Below are positions 1 through 8,098 of a stretch of DNA of 54,519 bases, piece after piece; positions within the stretch are counted from its first letter, which is position 1, and every line of letters begins with the position of its first letter. Under the pieces are notes generated by a model. That model was not told the DNA's origin. It made no database searches and saw only the letters and a program-made list of their open reading frames with translations. Both the position numbers and the translations under genes were made by a program. Origin of the DNA: JBBQZL01 sp038207745 (GTDB lineage Bacteria > Actinomycetota > Thermoleophilia > Solirubrobacterales > 70-9); NCBI GenBank assembly GCA_038207745.1, contig JBBQZL010000001.1, positions 1 through 54,519 on the forward strand, given 5' to 3'.

Positions 1-294
1 CTTGCCGTCCCGACGGCACTGCTGATGCTCTGCTGCGCCGCGCTCAGCGCAACCAATGATCCCTATGCCTATCTGAGCACGCCGGCGATCGGGTATGCGC
101 AGAGTGTGATCCCGATCGTCGTCTCGATAATCGGTGTCGGCGTTCCAATCCTGGTCGCCCGCGAGGCTGCCCGGCAGGGACACTCCGCCGTCGGGGCGGC
201 GATCGGCGTTGAGCTGAACTTCGTGATTATCTGCGTGGCATCGATCTGGTGGCTCGGCCGCCGGATCGCAAAACGTTCGCCGGTGACCCCATGA
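1..294 (+). CDS. C-terminal fragment of a membrane protein, probably an ABC transporter permease
   Basis: The reading frame is open from the first base of the window, so the 5' part of the gene lies outside. The visible 97 or so residues hold at least two hydrophobic segments, one around the SVIPIVVSIIGVGVPILV stretch and one near VIICVASIWWLG, followed by a short basic tail. The stop codon overlaps the ATG of the following ABC ATPase (ATGA at 291-294), which implies translational coupling and a shared complex. The permease role rests on this context; the fragment itself carries no diagnostic motif. Confidence 0.6.
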   Translation, partial: LAVPTALLMLCCAALSATNDPYAYLSTPAIGYAQSVIPIVVSIIGVGVPILVAREAARQGHSAVGAAIGVELNFVIICVASIWWLGRRIAKRSPVTP

Positions 295-1019
295 AACAGA
301 AGTCAGCCTTTCACGCCACCTCAGAGAAACCATCCAACCCGGATGCGGTTCTCGAGGTGCTTGGCCTCGGCCACGAGTACGGCGATCTCGTTGCCCTCGC
401 GCCGCTTGACCTCGCTGTGGAGCCCGGTGAGCTGGTCGCGCTTGTCGGACCCAATGGTGCGGGCAAGACGACGTTCCTGACCGTTGTCGCCGGGCTTCTC
501 GAGCCCTTCTCCGGTCGCGTAAATGTCGCAGGCGCGCCCGCCGGTTCCCTCGCAGCGAGGGCGGCGACCTCGTACGTCCCGGACGTGCCGGTTCTGTATG
601 ACGACCTGAGCCTGATCGAGCACCTCGAATACATCGCCCGCCTGCACGGAGTCGAGGAGTGGCAGCCGCGGGCAGATGAGCTGCTCGAGGACCTCGGGAT
701 GGAGAAGTGGGGTGACTCGCTTCCGTCCGAGTTCAGCCGCGGGATGCGCCAGAAGGCATCGCTGGCGCTGGGACTCGTCCGGCCCTTCTCTCTTCTCCTG
801 GCCGACGAGCCATTCGACGGCCTCGACGCCGAGAGCCGCTCGGCCCTTTTCAAGCTGCTGGATGACGCGCGTGCCACGGGAGCGGCCGTGATCGTCTCCA
901 CACACCGAAGCGAGGTTGTCGAGTCGGCGACGCGCTGCGTCGCGCTCCGGGACGGCACACTTGCCTACGACGGAGCGCCCGACCCGGAGGTGATTGCCGA
1001 CTTCGTCAAGGGCGCCTGA
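291..1019 (+). CDS. ABC transporter ATP-binding protein
   Basis: A 242-residue nucleotide-binding subunit that would power the membrane protein encoded just upstream. Walker A is GPNGAGKT at residues 53-60. The signature is the variant SRGMRQK, close to the SxGMxQ form of ABC-2 type exporters. Walker B is LLLADEP, and the H-loop is STHR. I chose the ATG at 291 because it overlaps the upstream stop; an upstream start at 249 would run through the previous gene and adds a basic, unrelated stretch. The last 55 bp overlap the 3' end of the convergent GGDEF/HD-GYP gene. The substrate cannot be told from sequence. Confidence 0.88.
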   Translation: MKQKSAFHATSEKPSNPDAVLEVLGLGHEYGDLVALAPLDLAVEPGELVALVGPNGAGKTTFLTVVAGLLEPFSGRVNVAGAPAGSLAARAATSYVPDVPVLYDDLSLIEHLEYIARLHGVEEWQPRADELLEDLGMEKWGDSLPSEFSRGMRQKASLALGLVRPFSLLLADEPFDGLDAESRSALFKLLDDARATGAAVIVSTHRSEVVESATRCVALRDGTLAYDGAPDPEVIADFVKGA

Positions 1020-2807
1020 ACGCCGGGCGCCTCAGTGTACGACCCATGGCCGGACCTCGACATCTCTTCGCAGACGTACTCGACGATCGTCGGATCGAAC
1101 TGAGAACCGGCACAGTTCCTCAGCTCGGCCAGCGCCGCGCCCTGGCTCCTTGGGCTCCGGTACGGCCGGTCCTGGGTCATCGCATCGAAGGCATCGCAAA
1201 TTGAGATCACACGGGCGCTGACCGGGATCTCCTCGGCAGCCAGCCCATCCGGGTAGCCGCCGCCGTCCCATCTCTCGTGAGTTGATCGAACGATCGCCGC
1301 AACCTCGGCAAGCGCCGGGGCTGCACTGAGGATGCGCTCGCCGATGATCGTGTGCGTCCTCATCAGCTCCCACTCGAGTTCATCCAGCGGTCTCGGCTTG
1401 TAGAGGACATCGTCGGGGATCGCGACCTTTCCGACATCGTGCATCTCAGCTGCCCGCGCAAGCACGTCGAGGTCATCAGCAGTGAAGCCCATCCGTCTTC
1501 CCACTGCAAGTGCCAGTGATGCGACCCCCACCAGGTGCTCGCTCAGCGAAGGCGCGCGCTCCTCGAGAACGCGGAGCAGGACGCTTCGCGTCTGCTGGTC
1601 GGCGGCGTTGGTTCGCGAGCCCTTGGACGAATACATCCGCCGATCCGCCCGTCGCTTTGCCTCATCGGGATCACGCGTTTCAGCCGGCAGGCTGACAGAG
1701 CCGAAGGAAGCTCCAACCGTAAAGCCGGCGCCGACTTCGGTCAGAGCCTCCTGCGCGGGCGCCAGTGCCTGCTCGGCGCCACCGATACCGGGTGCGACCA
1801 TCACGCAGAATTCATCGCCGCCCAACCTGTAGGCGGATCCGACCGGTGCCACCGCCGCGGCGAGACTTGCGCTGACACGCTGAAGGAGAAGGTCCCCGGC
1901 CGGGTGTCCAAAGCTGTCGTTATGGGCCTTGAATCCATCCAGATCGAAGAGCGCGAGCAGGAAGGGTTCGGTGTCTCGCTCCAGCCTCTCATAGAGGTCC
2001 CGAAAAAGCCGGCGACGATTACCAAGCCCGGTCAGTGCATCGGTCACGGCCTCGTCGTGGACGAGTTCGGAAAGTCAGCGATTATCGGAAGCGCTGAGCA
2101 GAAGTCGCGCACAGACGGCGACCAATGTGAGGGAGGCGAGAACGACCGAGGAATCCGGCAACTGCGCAAAGTGGTCCCAGGTCAGGATGGTGACTGCGGC
2201 CACGGCTGCAAACACGGGATAGGTGATCGATCGCCACGGTCGGGTCGATATCGCAAAGCCGGCTGCGCGCGGGATCGCTGCGGCCGCGATCAGGACGTTA
2301 CCGACCACCCAGAACGAATTGATGAACTCACTTGTGGTGTAGGTGCCCTTCGCCTGCTGATAGAGAAAGATGCCGTCGGCGATGCTCCAGAGCGTGAGGC
2401 CGGCTCCGATCACCAGCAACTGCCGGCTCGGCCGTCTGCCGCTGACGATTGCCAGGCCGGCGATGAAGGAGACCAGCAGGAGGTCGGCGACCGGATAGGC
2501 GATGTTGGTAAGTGCGGCGGTTGTCCCCCCGGTGGTCAGCCCGACCAGTGCGGGCGCCAGCAGCGCGGCAGCTATCGCGCCGACTGCGAGCGCGGCGATC
2601 GCTATAGAAGGTCGCCCGGAGCAGACAGGTCGCGGCGGCGGCGATCGAGACGGCGGGGGGAAGCCACCCGCCACCGAGATCGTCAAGAGCGGGGCGCCAT
2701 GCACCCATCGTCCACGCCACGAAAACGCACAGCCCTGCCACCGCGAAGGCAAGCGGAAGCAACATGATCGCCTGGCGCCTGTCCTGCAATTTGAGAAGAG
2801 TCGGCAT
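965..2807 (-). pseudogene. Broken membrane-anchored GGDEF plus HD-GYP cyclic-di-GMP protein
   Basis: Read from ATG 2807, which has GGAAGG upstream, the product begins MPTLLKLQDRR and runs through several membrane helices. The frame then shifts by one base near 2600-2612, and the membrane domain continues in the next frame. A TGA at 2075-2077 interrupts it again, and the same frame resumes as LSELVHDEAVTDALTGLGNRR, the typical linker and start of a GGDEF domain. The GGDEF motif is intact (RLGGDEF), without an RxxD inhibitory site five residues upstream. It is followed by an HD-GYP phosphodiesterase domain with HDVGK and GGGYPDG. A GTG at 2047 could still start a 360-residue soluble GGDEF/HD-GYP protein, but no ribosome site is seen there. 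Two lesions suggest a pseudogene; sequencing error is the alternative. Confidence 0.72.
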
Positions 2808-2982
2808 GAACCTTCCATCTATCGGCACACGGAGGGGATCACCTGACTCCCGATCCGGGCGACTCGGCCACTCTGAGGGTGAGTTACCGCGTACGAGGTT
2901 GGTGCCGGCAGACCACCGCCAAGTCAGGAATTGTGTTGCATGCGGGCGGGCGGCCCGTCGAGCCGCCACTAACTCTCGCGGG

Positions 2983-3014
2983 CCCCGCCAGACGCAAGAT
3001 TGCGTCTGGCGGGG
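2983..3014 (-). terminator. Perfect 15-bp hairpin after the two-TM gene
   Basis: CCCCGCCAGACGCAA at 2983-2997 is followed after two bases by its exact reverse complement (3000-3014). It lies 26 bp past the stop of the leftward gene at 3040-3327. No clear U-run follows, as is common in high-GC actinobacteria. A second GC-rich hairpin (GGCGGC/GCCGCC) lies just beyond, near 2949-2967. Confidence 0.7.
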
Positions 3015-3039
3015 TGCGAGATGCTCGAACTGCCGAAGG

Positions 3040-3327
3040 CTAGATCCGGCCGGACGTCCTGGTGTTCTCCTCGATATCAACGATCACGCGAATGCCTTCG
3101 CCGACAGCGAAGAGGAACACCGCGTAGAGCACCGTGGTCGCGAGACCGAGAAGACCGATCCAGAGCCCGTGCAGGAATGTGTCACCGAAACCGTCGATCA
3201 TTCCGACAACCGACGCGGCGATGCCCAGGACGATCACGATCACCGCGAGAATATTCGCCACTCCGGCAATCGTCATCAGCGCCGGGTAGCGCCGCGTCTC
3301 CTCCACCGTACGGTCCACATCGTTCAT
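3040..3327 (-). CDS. Small two-helix membrane protein of unknown function (DUF4282-like)
   Basis: A 95-residue protein starting at an ATG with a perfect AAGGAGG seven bases upstream, which rules out the longer upstream start. It has a short polar N-terminus (MNDVDRTVEETRRY), a first membrane segment at about residues 18-45, and a second at about 55-80. It ends in a polar tail after GEGIRVIVDIEENTR. The two helices with a trailing E...RVI..IEENTR resemble the DUF4282 family, but I cannot confirm membership. It is probably monocistronic, with a strong hairpin after its stop. Confidence 0.75.
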   Translation of the reverse strand: MNDVDRTVEETRRYPALMTIAGVANILAVIVIVLGIAASVVGMIDGFGDTFLHGLWIGLLGLATTVLYAVFLFAVGEGIRVIVDIEENTRTSGRI

Positions 3328-3621
3328 CAACGTCCTCCTTGGGAATCGGGGCGCCGCGGCAGGGGTTGTCCGCGATCGCATCGATCCTCTTCGGGGTCAC
3401 CGGCCCGATACCTACCCGGAGCAGGCACCCGCCGCTGCATGAATCCGAAGACCCTCAGCCGCATGCGGCGACGGAGGCGAAGCGCTTCCGGGTCTCGTTC
3501 AACCGGACGCCAGGAGATACGAGATCAACCTGATCCGATCCTGAACGCCCTACAAACCTGCGCCGGCCCGCCTCGTGGAAATCAACTCCTTCCTGCTGTC
3601 GGTGCGGTAGCGTCTGACGCC

Positions 3622-4497
3622 ATGCGATCGACTCTCGAGGGCAAGGGTGTTCTGATCACCGGAGCGGCGTCGGGAATTGGGTTGAACACTGCCCGGGGAC
3701 TGGTCGCCAGGGGTGCCCGCGTCGCGGTTGTCGATCTGGATGCGCAGGCCGCGGAGAGCGCGGCCGCGGAGCTCGGCGGAGATTGCTTTGGCCTCGGCGC
3801 GGACATCACTGACCGGGAGGCAATCGCTTCCGCGGTCGACTCCGCCGCCGGCCGATTGGGCGGGCTCGATGTGGTCGTGGCCAATGCCGGCGTCGGCTGG
3901 ATCGGCACCGCGCTCGAGATCGACCCGGACGTCTGGGAGCGAAATGTCGAGATCAACGTGCTCGGAACATGGCGGACGATCAAGCCATCGTTGCCTCACC
4001 TTGTTGAGAGCCGCGGATACCTTCTGGTCACCTCCTCCGTTGCCGCGCTTGCTGCCGTGCCGGCACTCTCGGCCTACGCGCTGAGTCGTTCCGCGACCGA
4101 GTCGCTCGGCGGGACGCTGCGCGTAGAGCTTGCCCACCACGGTGTTGATGTCGGCGTCGCCTATTACTCCTGGATCAAGACTCCCCTGGTCAGTGGTGGA
4201 GACGACGTGCCCGCCTTCGGCCGATTCCGGTCTTCGCTGCGCTGGCCGCTCTCCAGGACCTACAAGGTCGAGGACGCCGCCGCCGCAACCGTCAAGGGAA
4301 TCGAAAGGCGATCCAGAAGAGTGATGTACCCGGGCTGGATTTGCCCGATGTTCGCGATGCGGGGGATGCTCGGTCCGATGGCCGAGCGCGACGGGCTCAG
4401 GGCGATGCCCGAGATCGAGCAACTCGACCGCGAGGAGATTGAGCGGGTCGGCCCGAAGCTGGCGCCCCTGCCACCCGCGCAGCGGCCGGGCGGCTGA
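3622..4497 (+). CDS. Short-chain dehydrogenase/reductase with YxxxR in place of YxxxK
   Basis: A 291-residue Rossmann-fold protein. The cofactor glycine motif TGAASGIG is at residues 13-20, the acidic D38 after beta-2 suggests NAD(H), and the NAG motif is at about 88-90. Serines 138/139 and Tyr152 occupy the active-site positions, but the residue four after the Tyr is Arg156 (YALSR), where classical SDRs have the catalytic Lys. The C-terminal 60 residues, with the MYPGWICPMF stretch, look like a membrane-associated tail as in mycobacterial SDRs. ATG 3622 was chosen because similarity begins there; the frame stays open upstream to 2764 but reads as basic noise. The substrate is unknown. Confidence 0.85.
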   Translation: MRSTLEGKGVLITGAASGIGLNTARGLVARGARVAVVDLDAQAAESAAAELGGDCFGLGADITDREAIASAVDSAAGRLGGLDVVVANAGVGWIGTALEIDPDVWERNVEINVLGTWRTIKPSLPHLVESRGYLLVTSSVAALAAVPALSAYALSRSATESLGGTLRVELAHHGVDVGVAYYSWIKTPLVSGGDDVPAFGRFRSSLRWPLSRTYKVEDAAAATVKGIERRSRRVMYPGWICPMFAMRGMLGPMAERDGLRAMPEIEQLDREEIERVGPKLAPLPPAQRPGG

Positions 4498-4504
4498 GCG
4501 GCAG

Positions 4505-5374
4505 TTAGCGAAGCGCCTCGAGCAGCTCGTCGATCGTCGGTATCTCGCCTGCTCCTGGCAATCCGACTGACGCAAGCAGCTCGGCGCGGACCTGATCAGC
4601 AGAGTCTCCGCCGGCGAGTCGCTCTCCGAGCGTCACCGCCCCGTGGCGCTTCGCGAGCCGCTCTCCGTCGGGACCCAGCATCAGCGGGACGTGGGCAAAC
4701 GAGGTTGGCGCCCTGACCTCGAGCGTCCGCGCCAGCCAGAGCTGGCGGCCCGTCGAACCGAGCAGGTCGTCCCCGCGGACGACCTCTTCGATCCCCTGTT
4801 CGGCGTCGTCGACCACCGTGGCGAGGTTGTAGGCGTGGACACCGTCATTGCGGCGGACCACGAAGTCATCGACCACCCCGGTCACGGTGCCATGGATCCG
4901 GTCCTCGAACCCAACCGTCGCGGCTTCGGCCCGAACTCTCAGCGCAGGAGGACGGCCAGATGCAACCAGCTCCCGGCGGCGCTCCACGGACAGGTCGCGG
5001 CAGGTTCCCGGATAGGCGCCCTCGGGCAGATCGACATGGGGCGCCGAGACGGCGCTTCGGATCTCGGCCCGGGTGCAATAGCACTCGTAGACCGAGTCGC
5101 CCGCGATCAACGGCCCCAGGGCCTCGCCGTAGATATGCGCACGACGGCTCTGGAAGATCGGATCCTCGTCCCAATCGACGCCGATCGCCCGGAGATCTCC
5201 GAGCTGCCGCTCCACCCAATCTGGACGCGAGCGCTCGGGGTCCAGGTCATCGACGCGAAGCAGGAAGCGGCTTCGCTGCGCGCGCGCAAAGAACTGCGCC
5301 AGGAGGGCGGTACGAAGGTTGCCGAGGTGGAGCTCGCCGGTCGGGCTCGGTGCGTATCTGCCGTCGGCACTCAT
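4505..5374 (-). CDS. gluQ: Glutamyl-Q tRNA(Asp) synthetase
   Basis: A 289-residue paralogue of the glutamyl-tRNA synthetase catalytic domain without the anticodon-binding region. In characterised members it activates glutamate and transfers it to queuosine-34 of tRNA(Asp). The HIGH-type motif is HLGN at about residues 16-19, preceded by YAPSPTG. The KMSKS-type motif is LAKRHGA. The zinc site typical of this subfamily is visible as C98-Y-C100, Y121 and C125 (CYC...YPGTC). The start ATG overlaps the stop of the upstream YcaQ-like gene (ATGA), so the two are cotranscribed. Discriminating it from a true GltX rests on length and the zinc motif. Confidence 0.9.
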   Translation of the reverse strand: MSADGRYAPSPTGELHLGNLRTALLAQFFARAQRSRFLLRVDDLDPERSRPDWVERQLGDLRAIGVDWDEDPIFQSRRAHIYGEALGPLIAGDSVYECYCTRAEIRSAVSAPHVDLPEGAYPGTCRDLSVERRRELVASGRPPALRVRAEAATVGFEDRIHGTVTGVVDDFVVRRNDGVHAYNLATVVDDAEQGIEEVVRGDDLLGSTGRQLWLARTLEVRAPTSFAHVPLMLGPDGERLAKRHGAVTLGERLAGGDSADQVRAELLASVGLPGAGEIPTIDELLEALR

Positions 5375-6663
5375 CGGGCCATCTCACCAACCGCGTTCCC
5401 GGCCTCGTTTACGGCGTCCGCAAGCTGTGGCGCGAGGTCGCCGCGCGGCTCAACTCCAACGGCGACGAGGCCGAGCCATCCGGCCATCGAGGCAAGTTCC
5501 GCAGCCAGCTCGGTGGCGGTCTCCGACGGGGCATCGACCTCCCCGTGGGCCGCTCGCACGATCAACACACGCTCGGAGCGATCGGCCTTGAGATCGACCC
5601 GGGCCACCAGGCGATCTCCGAGCAGGAACGGGAGGACGTAATAGCCATGGACGCGCTTCTCCGCCGGGACATAGATCTCGATCCGGTAGCGAAAGCCGAA
5701 GAGCTGCTCGATCCGCTCGCGCTCGAAGACCAATGGATCAAACGGTGAGAGCAGGGCCCGGGCATCGACCTGCCTCGGTCGTCGTGCATTCCGGTGCAGA
5801 TACGCCGGCTTCTCAAAGCTCTCGACCGAAGCTGCAAGCAGCGTGCCGTCGTCAACGAGCTCTGCGATCGCCTGCCTTGCCTGGGGAGCCGAGAGCCTGA
5901 AGTAGTCCCGAAGGCAGCGCTCTGTCGCGATCCCATGGGCCTTGGCCGAGATCGCGACCAACTCCCTGGCCGCCTCCCCGGAACTCGGATCCGGGGCATT
6001 CGCAATCTCCGCGGGCAGGACACGGCCTGGAAGGTCGTAGAGGCGCTGGAACTGCGCGGTGCGACCTGAAGCGGTGACCCGGCCGGTCCAGAACAGGTAC
6101 TCCACCGCCGACTTGACCGCAGACCAGTTCCAGCCCCATTGGTCCCTGGTCCGCAGATGGTCGTGCTCGATCGCCGCCTCGATATCCGTCGCCGTGATCG
6201 GTCTCCGCTTACCCACCTCGAGTGCAACGGCCTCGACCAGCTCCGGTGCGTCGACGGCAATCCGCCGGATCATCCCCCAGGCCTTCGTGTCTGCCTCGGT
6301 CATCCTCCATCTGAGCAATCGGTGGGTTGAGGGCGGGATCAGTGAAGCCTCATGGGCCCAGTACTCGACCAGCCGCCGCGGGCTCTTCGAGCTGGCGCGA
6401 TCCAGCAGAGCAGTGTCGTAGGGACCGAGACGGCTGAACAGCGGCATCAGATGGCTGCGGACGCAGACGTTGACCGAGTCGATCTGGATCACCCCGATTC
6501 GATCGATCACCCGTTGGGCGTGGCGCATCGTCACGGCATTGGTGGGTTCCGCGTCTGTGAAGCCCTGGGCCGCAAGCGCGATCCGGCGGGCCGCCCCGGC
6601 ATTGATCCGCAGCGGCGCAGCCGAATGCGGATGCGATCGATCTCTGAGCCTGGGCTGCCTCAC
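5371..6663 (-). CDS. YcaQ/AlkX-type DNA glycosylase (HTH_42 winged-helix protein)
   Basis: A 430-residue winged-helix protein of the family that excises alkylated or crosslinked bases. The catalytic QxD motif of the YcaQ subgroup is present as Q60-I-D62 (VIQIDSV). Further landmarks are EYWAHEASLIP, the WGWNWSAVKSAVEYLFWTGRV segment (a WxWxxxxxK-like wing) and LLSPFDPLVFERER in the C-terminal half. The start is a GTG at 6663; a slightly later start near LRINAGAARR is possible. It overlaps gluQ by four bases, pairing DNA repair with tRNA modification. It is divergent from the MBL operon, whose -35 lies 36 bp away. Confidence 0.87.
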   Translation of the reverse strand: MRQPRLRDRSHPHSAAPLRINAGAARRIALAAQGFTDAEPTNAVTMRHAQRVIDRIGVIQIDSVNVCVRSHLMPLFSRLGPYDTALLDRASSKSPRRLVEYWAHEASLIPPSTHRLLRWRMTEADTKAWGMIRRIAVDAPELVEAVALEVGKRRPITATDIEAAIEHDHLRTRDQWGWNWSAVKSAVEYLFWTGRVTASGRTAQFQRLYDLPGRVLPAEIANAPDPSSGEAARELVAISAKAHGIATERCLRDYFRLSAPQARQAIAELVDDGTLLAASVESFEKPAYLHRNARRPRQVDARALLSPFDPLVFERERIEQLFGFRYRIEIYVPAEKRVHGYYVLPFLLGDRLVARVDLKADRSERVLIVRAAHGEVDAPSETATELAAELASMAGWLGLVAVGVEPRGDLAPQLADAVNEAGNAVGEMAR

Positions 6664-6698
6664 CGGACAGATGATCCCCTGCCGGCGAAATCACGGCC

Positions 6699-6726
6699 TT
6701 GACAGGATCGGCTCGATGTGTAAACT
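6699..6726 (+). promoter_or_regulatory. Promoter of the MBL hydrolase-TetR operon
   Basis: A consensus -35 TTGACA (6699-6704) is separated by 16 bp from TAAACT (6721-6726), giving a transcript that starts about 50 bases before the ATG at 6783. It is one of the most consensus-like sigma-70-type promoters in the window. Confidence 0.7.
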
Positions 6727-6730
6727 ACTG

Positions 6731-6758
6731 CTATTAGTTTTGCTCCTAACACCAATAG
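6731..6758 (+). promoter_or_regulatory. Imperfect palindrome over the start site, candidate TetR operator
   Basis: Arms CTATTAGTTTT (6731-6741) and AACACCAATAG (6748-6758) are complementary at 9 of 11 positions across a 6-bp spacer. The dyad begins four bases after the -10 box, where a bound repressor would block initiation or clearance. The TetR protein encoded second in the same operon is the obvious candidate ligand; that link is inferred. Confidence 0.5.
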
Positions 6759-6782
6759 TCCCAGGATCAGAAAGGCGATCGG

Positions 6783-7475
6783 ATGAAGATCCAGCAGCAC
6801 ACCGACAATCTCACGCAGCTGACCCGATTCGGATGCGTCAACGCCTACCTCGTCCGCGAGGAAGACGGTCTGACGCTCGTCGACACAACCGTCAAGGCTT
6901 CGGCGAAGGAGATACTCGCCGCCGCCGAGCAGCTCGGCTCCCCGATCAGGCGGATCATCCTCACCCACGCACATGCCGATCACTCCGGCTCGTTACAGGC
7001 GCTGATCGAGGCGCTCCCCGATGCCGAGTACGGCGTCTCGGCTCGCGAGGCGCGCTTTCTCGCCGGCGAACGAACACTCGACAACGGCGAGTCCGGCAAG
7101 AAGCTGAAGGGCGGATTCATCACCATCGAGGCCAAACCGGACCTGCTGGTCGCCGAGGGTGATCGGATCGGATCCCTCGAGGCCATCTCGACGCCCGGGC
7201 ACAGTCCCGGTCATCTCTCCTTCATCGATGTCCGGGACCGCTCGCTGATCGCAGGCGATGTCTTCACGACGATCGCCGGAGTGCGCTCTACCAGCCGGAT
7301 CAATCCGCTGTTTCCATTTGCCGGCATGGCGACCACGGACGGCCCCACGGATCTGGAGTCGGCGAGAAAGCTGGCCGGGATCGAGTCGAGCCTGATGGTC
7401 GTCGGCCACGGCAGGATGATCAAGGACCCCAACCCGGCGATGCGCACGGCGATCGAACGCGCGACCGGGCTATAG
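6783..7475 (+). CDS. Metallo-beta-lactamase-fold hydrolase
   Basis: A 230-residue cytoplasmic MBL-fold protein. The metal motif HAHADH is at residues 62-67, with the further ligands apparent in STPGHSPGH, AGDVF and the late VVGHG. The overall shape is that of the glyoxalase-II/YflN-like group, so a thioester, lactone or similar ester hydrolase is plausible, with no substrate evidence. An AGAAAGG Shine-Dalgarno precedes the ATG. A TetR regulator starts three bases after the stop, and a strong promoter with an overlapping palindrome lies upstream, so the gene is likely induced by a small ligand. Confidence 0.85.
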   Translation: MKIQQHTDNLTQLTRFGCVNAYLVREEDGLTLVDTTVKASAKEILAAAEQLGSPIRRIILTHAHADHSGSLQALIEALPDAEYGVSAREARFLAGERTLDNGESGKKLKGGFITIEAKPDLLVAEGDRIGSLEAISTPGHSPGHLSFIDVRDRSLIAGDVFTTIAGVRSTSRINPLFPFAGMATTDGPTDLESARKLAGIESSLMVVGHGRMIKDPNPAMRTAIERATGL

Positions 7476-7478
7476 ACG

Positions 7479-8045
7479 ATGGCAAGGGCCGGCCTCAGCA
7501 AGGATCTCGTCGTCGACGCGGCGATCCGGATCGCCAACCGGGACGGCACCGGCGCCGTCACCCTGGCCCGGGTCGCGAGCGACCTGGAGGTCCGGACTCC
7601 GAGCCTCTACAACCACATCGGTGGCCTTGGGGATCTGAGGCGCGAGATCGCTCTGAGGACCATCCACGAGCTCGGTGATGTTCTCGCCCACGCGGCGGTC
7701 GGGCTGGCCCGGGATGACGCGCTGCGCTCAATCGCAGGAGCCTACCGGCAGTTCGCCTTCGACCACCGTGGAACCTACGGCGCGACGCTCGCGGCCCCTG
7801 ACCCCGCGGATTCCGAGCACCTGGCGGCGGCCTCCAAAGCCATCGAGGTGATCGTCACCGTCCTCGCGGGCTACGGGATCAGCGGCGACGAGGCGATCCA
7901 CGCGACCCGCTCACTGCGCAGCGCGATGCACGGCTTCTCGAGCCTCGAACTCGATGGGGGATTCGGAATCGACCTCGACCCCGACCAGAGCCATGAGTGG
8001 ATGATCGAGCTTCTCCTGGGGGGGATTTCGCGCCTCACCGCCTGA
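7479..8045 (+). CDS. TetR-family transcriptional regulator
   Basis: A 188-residue regulator. The N-terminal helix-turn-helix spans about residues 8-55, with the recognition-helix signature VRTPSLYNHIGGL. The C-terminal ligand domain has the HATRSLRSAMHGFSSLE motif of the WHG-type (TetR_C) subgroup. It is encoded three bases downstream of the MBL hydrolase, which suggests autoregulation of both genes through the palindrome at 6731-6758. No ligand can be named. Confidence 0.87.
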   Translation: MARAGLSKDLVVDAAIRIANRDGTGAVTLARVASDLEVRTPSLYNHIGGLGDLRREIALRTIHELGDVLAHAAVGLARDDALRSIAGAYRQFAFDHRGTYGATLAAPDPADSEHLAAASKAIEVIVTVLAGYGISGDEAIHATRSLRSAMHGFSSLELDGGFGIDLDPDQSHEWMIELLLGGISRLTA

Positions 8046-8098
8046 ACGGAAGCGTTCATCTCTGCCGTTGATCGGTGTCCCCTGCGACAATCCGGGCG

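Noticed and set aside
1535..2767. Rightward 410-residue open frame
   Set aside because: Antisense shadow of the GGDEF/HD-GYP gene; the composition (Gly, Arg, Asp, Cys) is typical of an opposite-strand frame in high-GC DNA.
2949..2967. Second GC hairpin past the two-TM gene as a separate terminator
   Set aside because: Short and GC-only; mentioned with the main hairpin instead of called separately.
2764..3621. N-terminal extension of the SDR at 3622
   Set aside because: The frame is open but Arg/Pro-rich, crosses a perfect terminator hairpin and a well-supported gene on the other strand, and SDR similarity begins at 3622.
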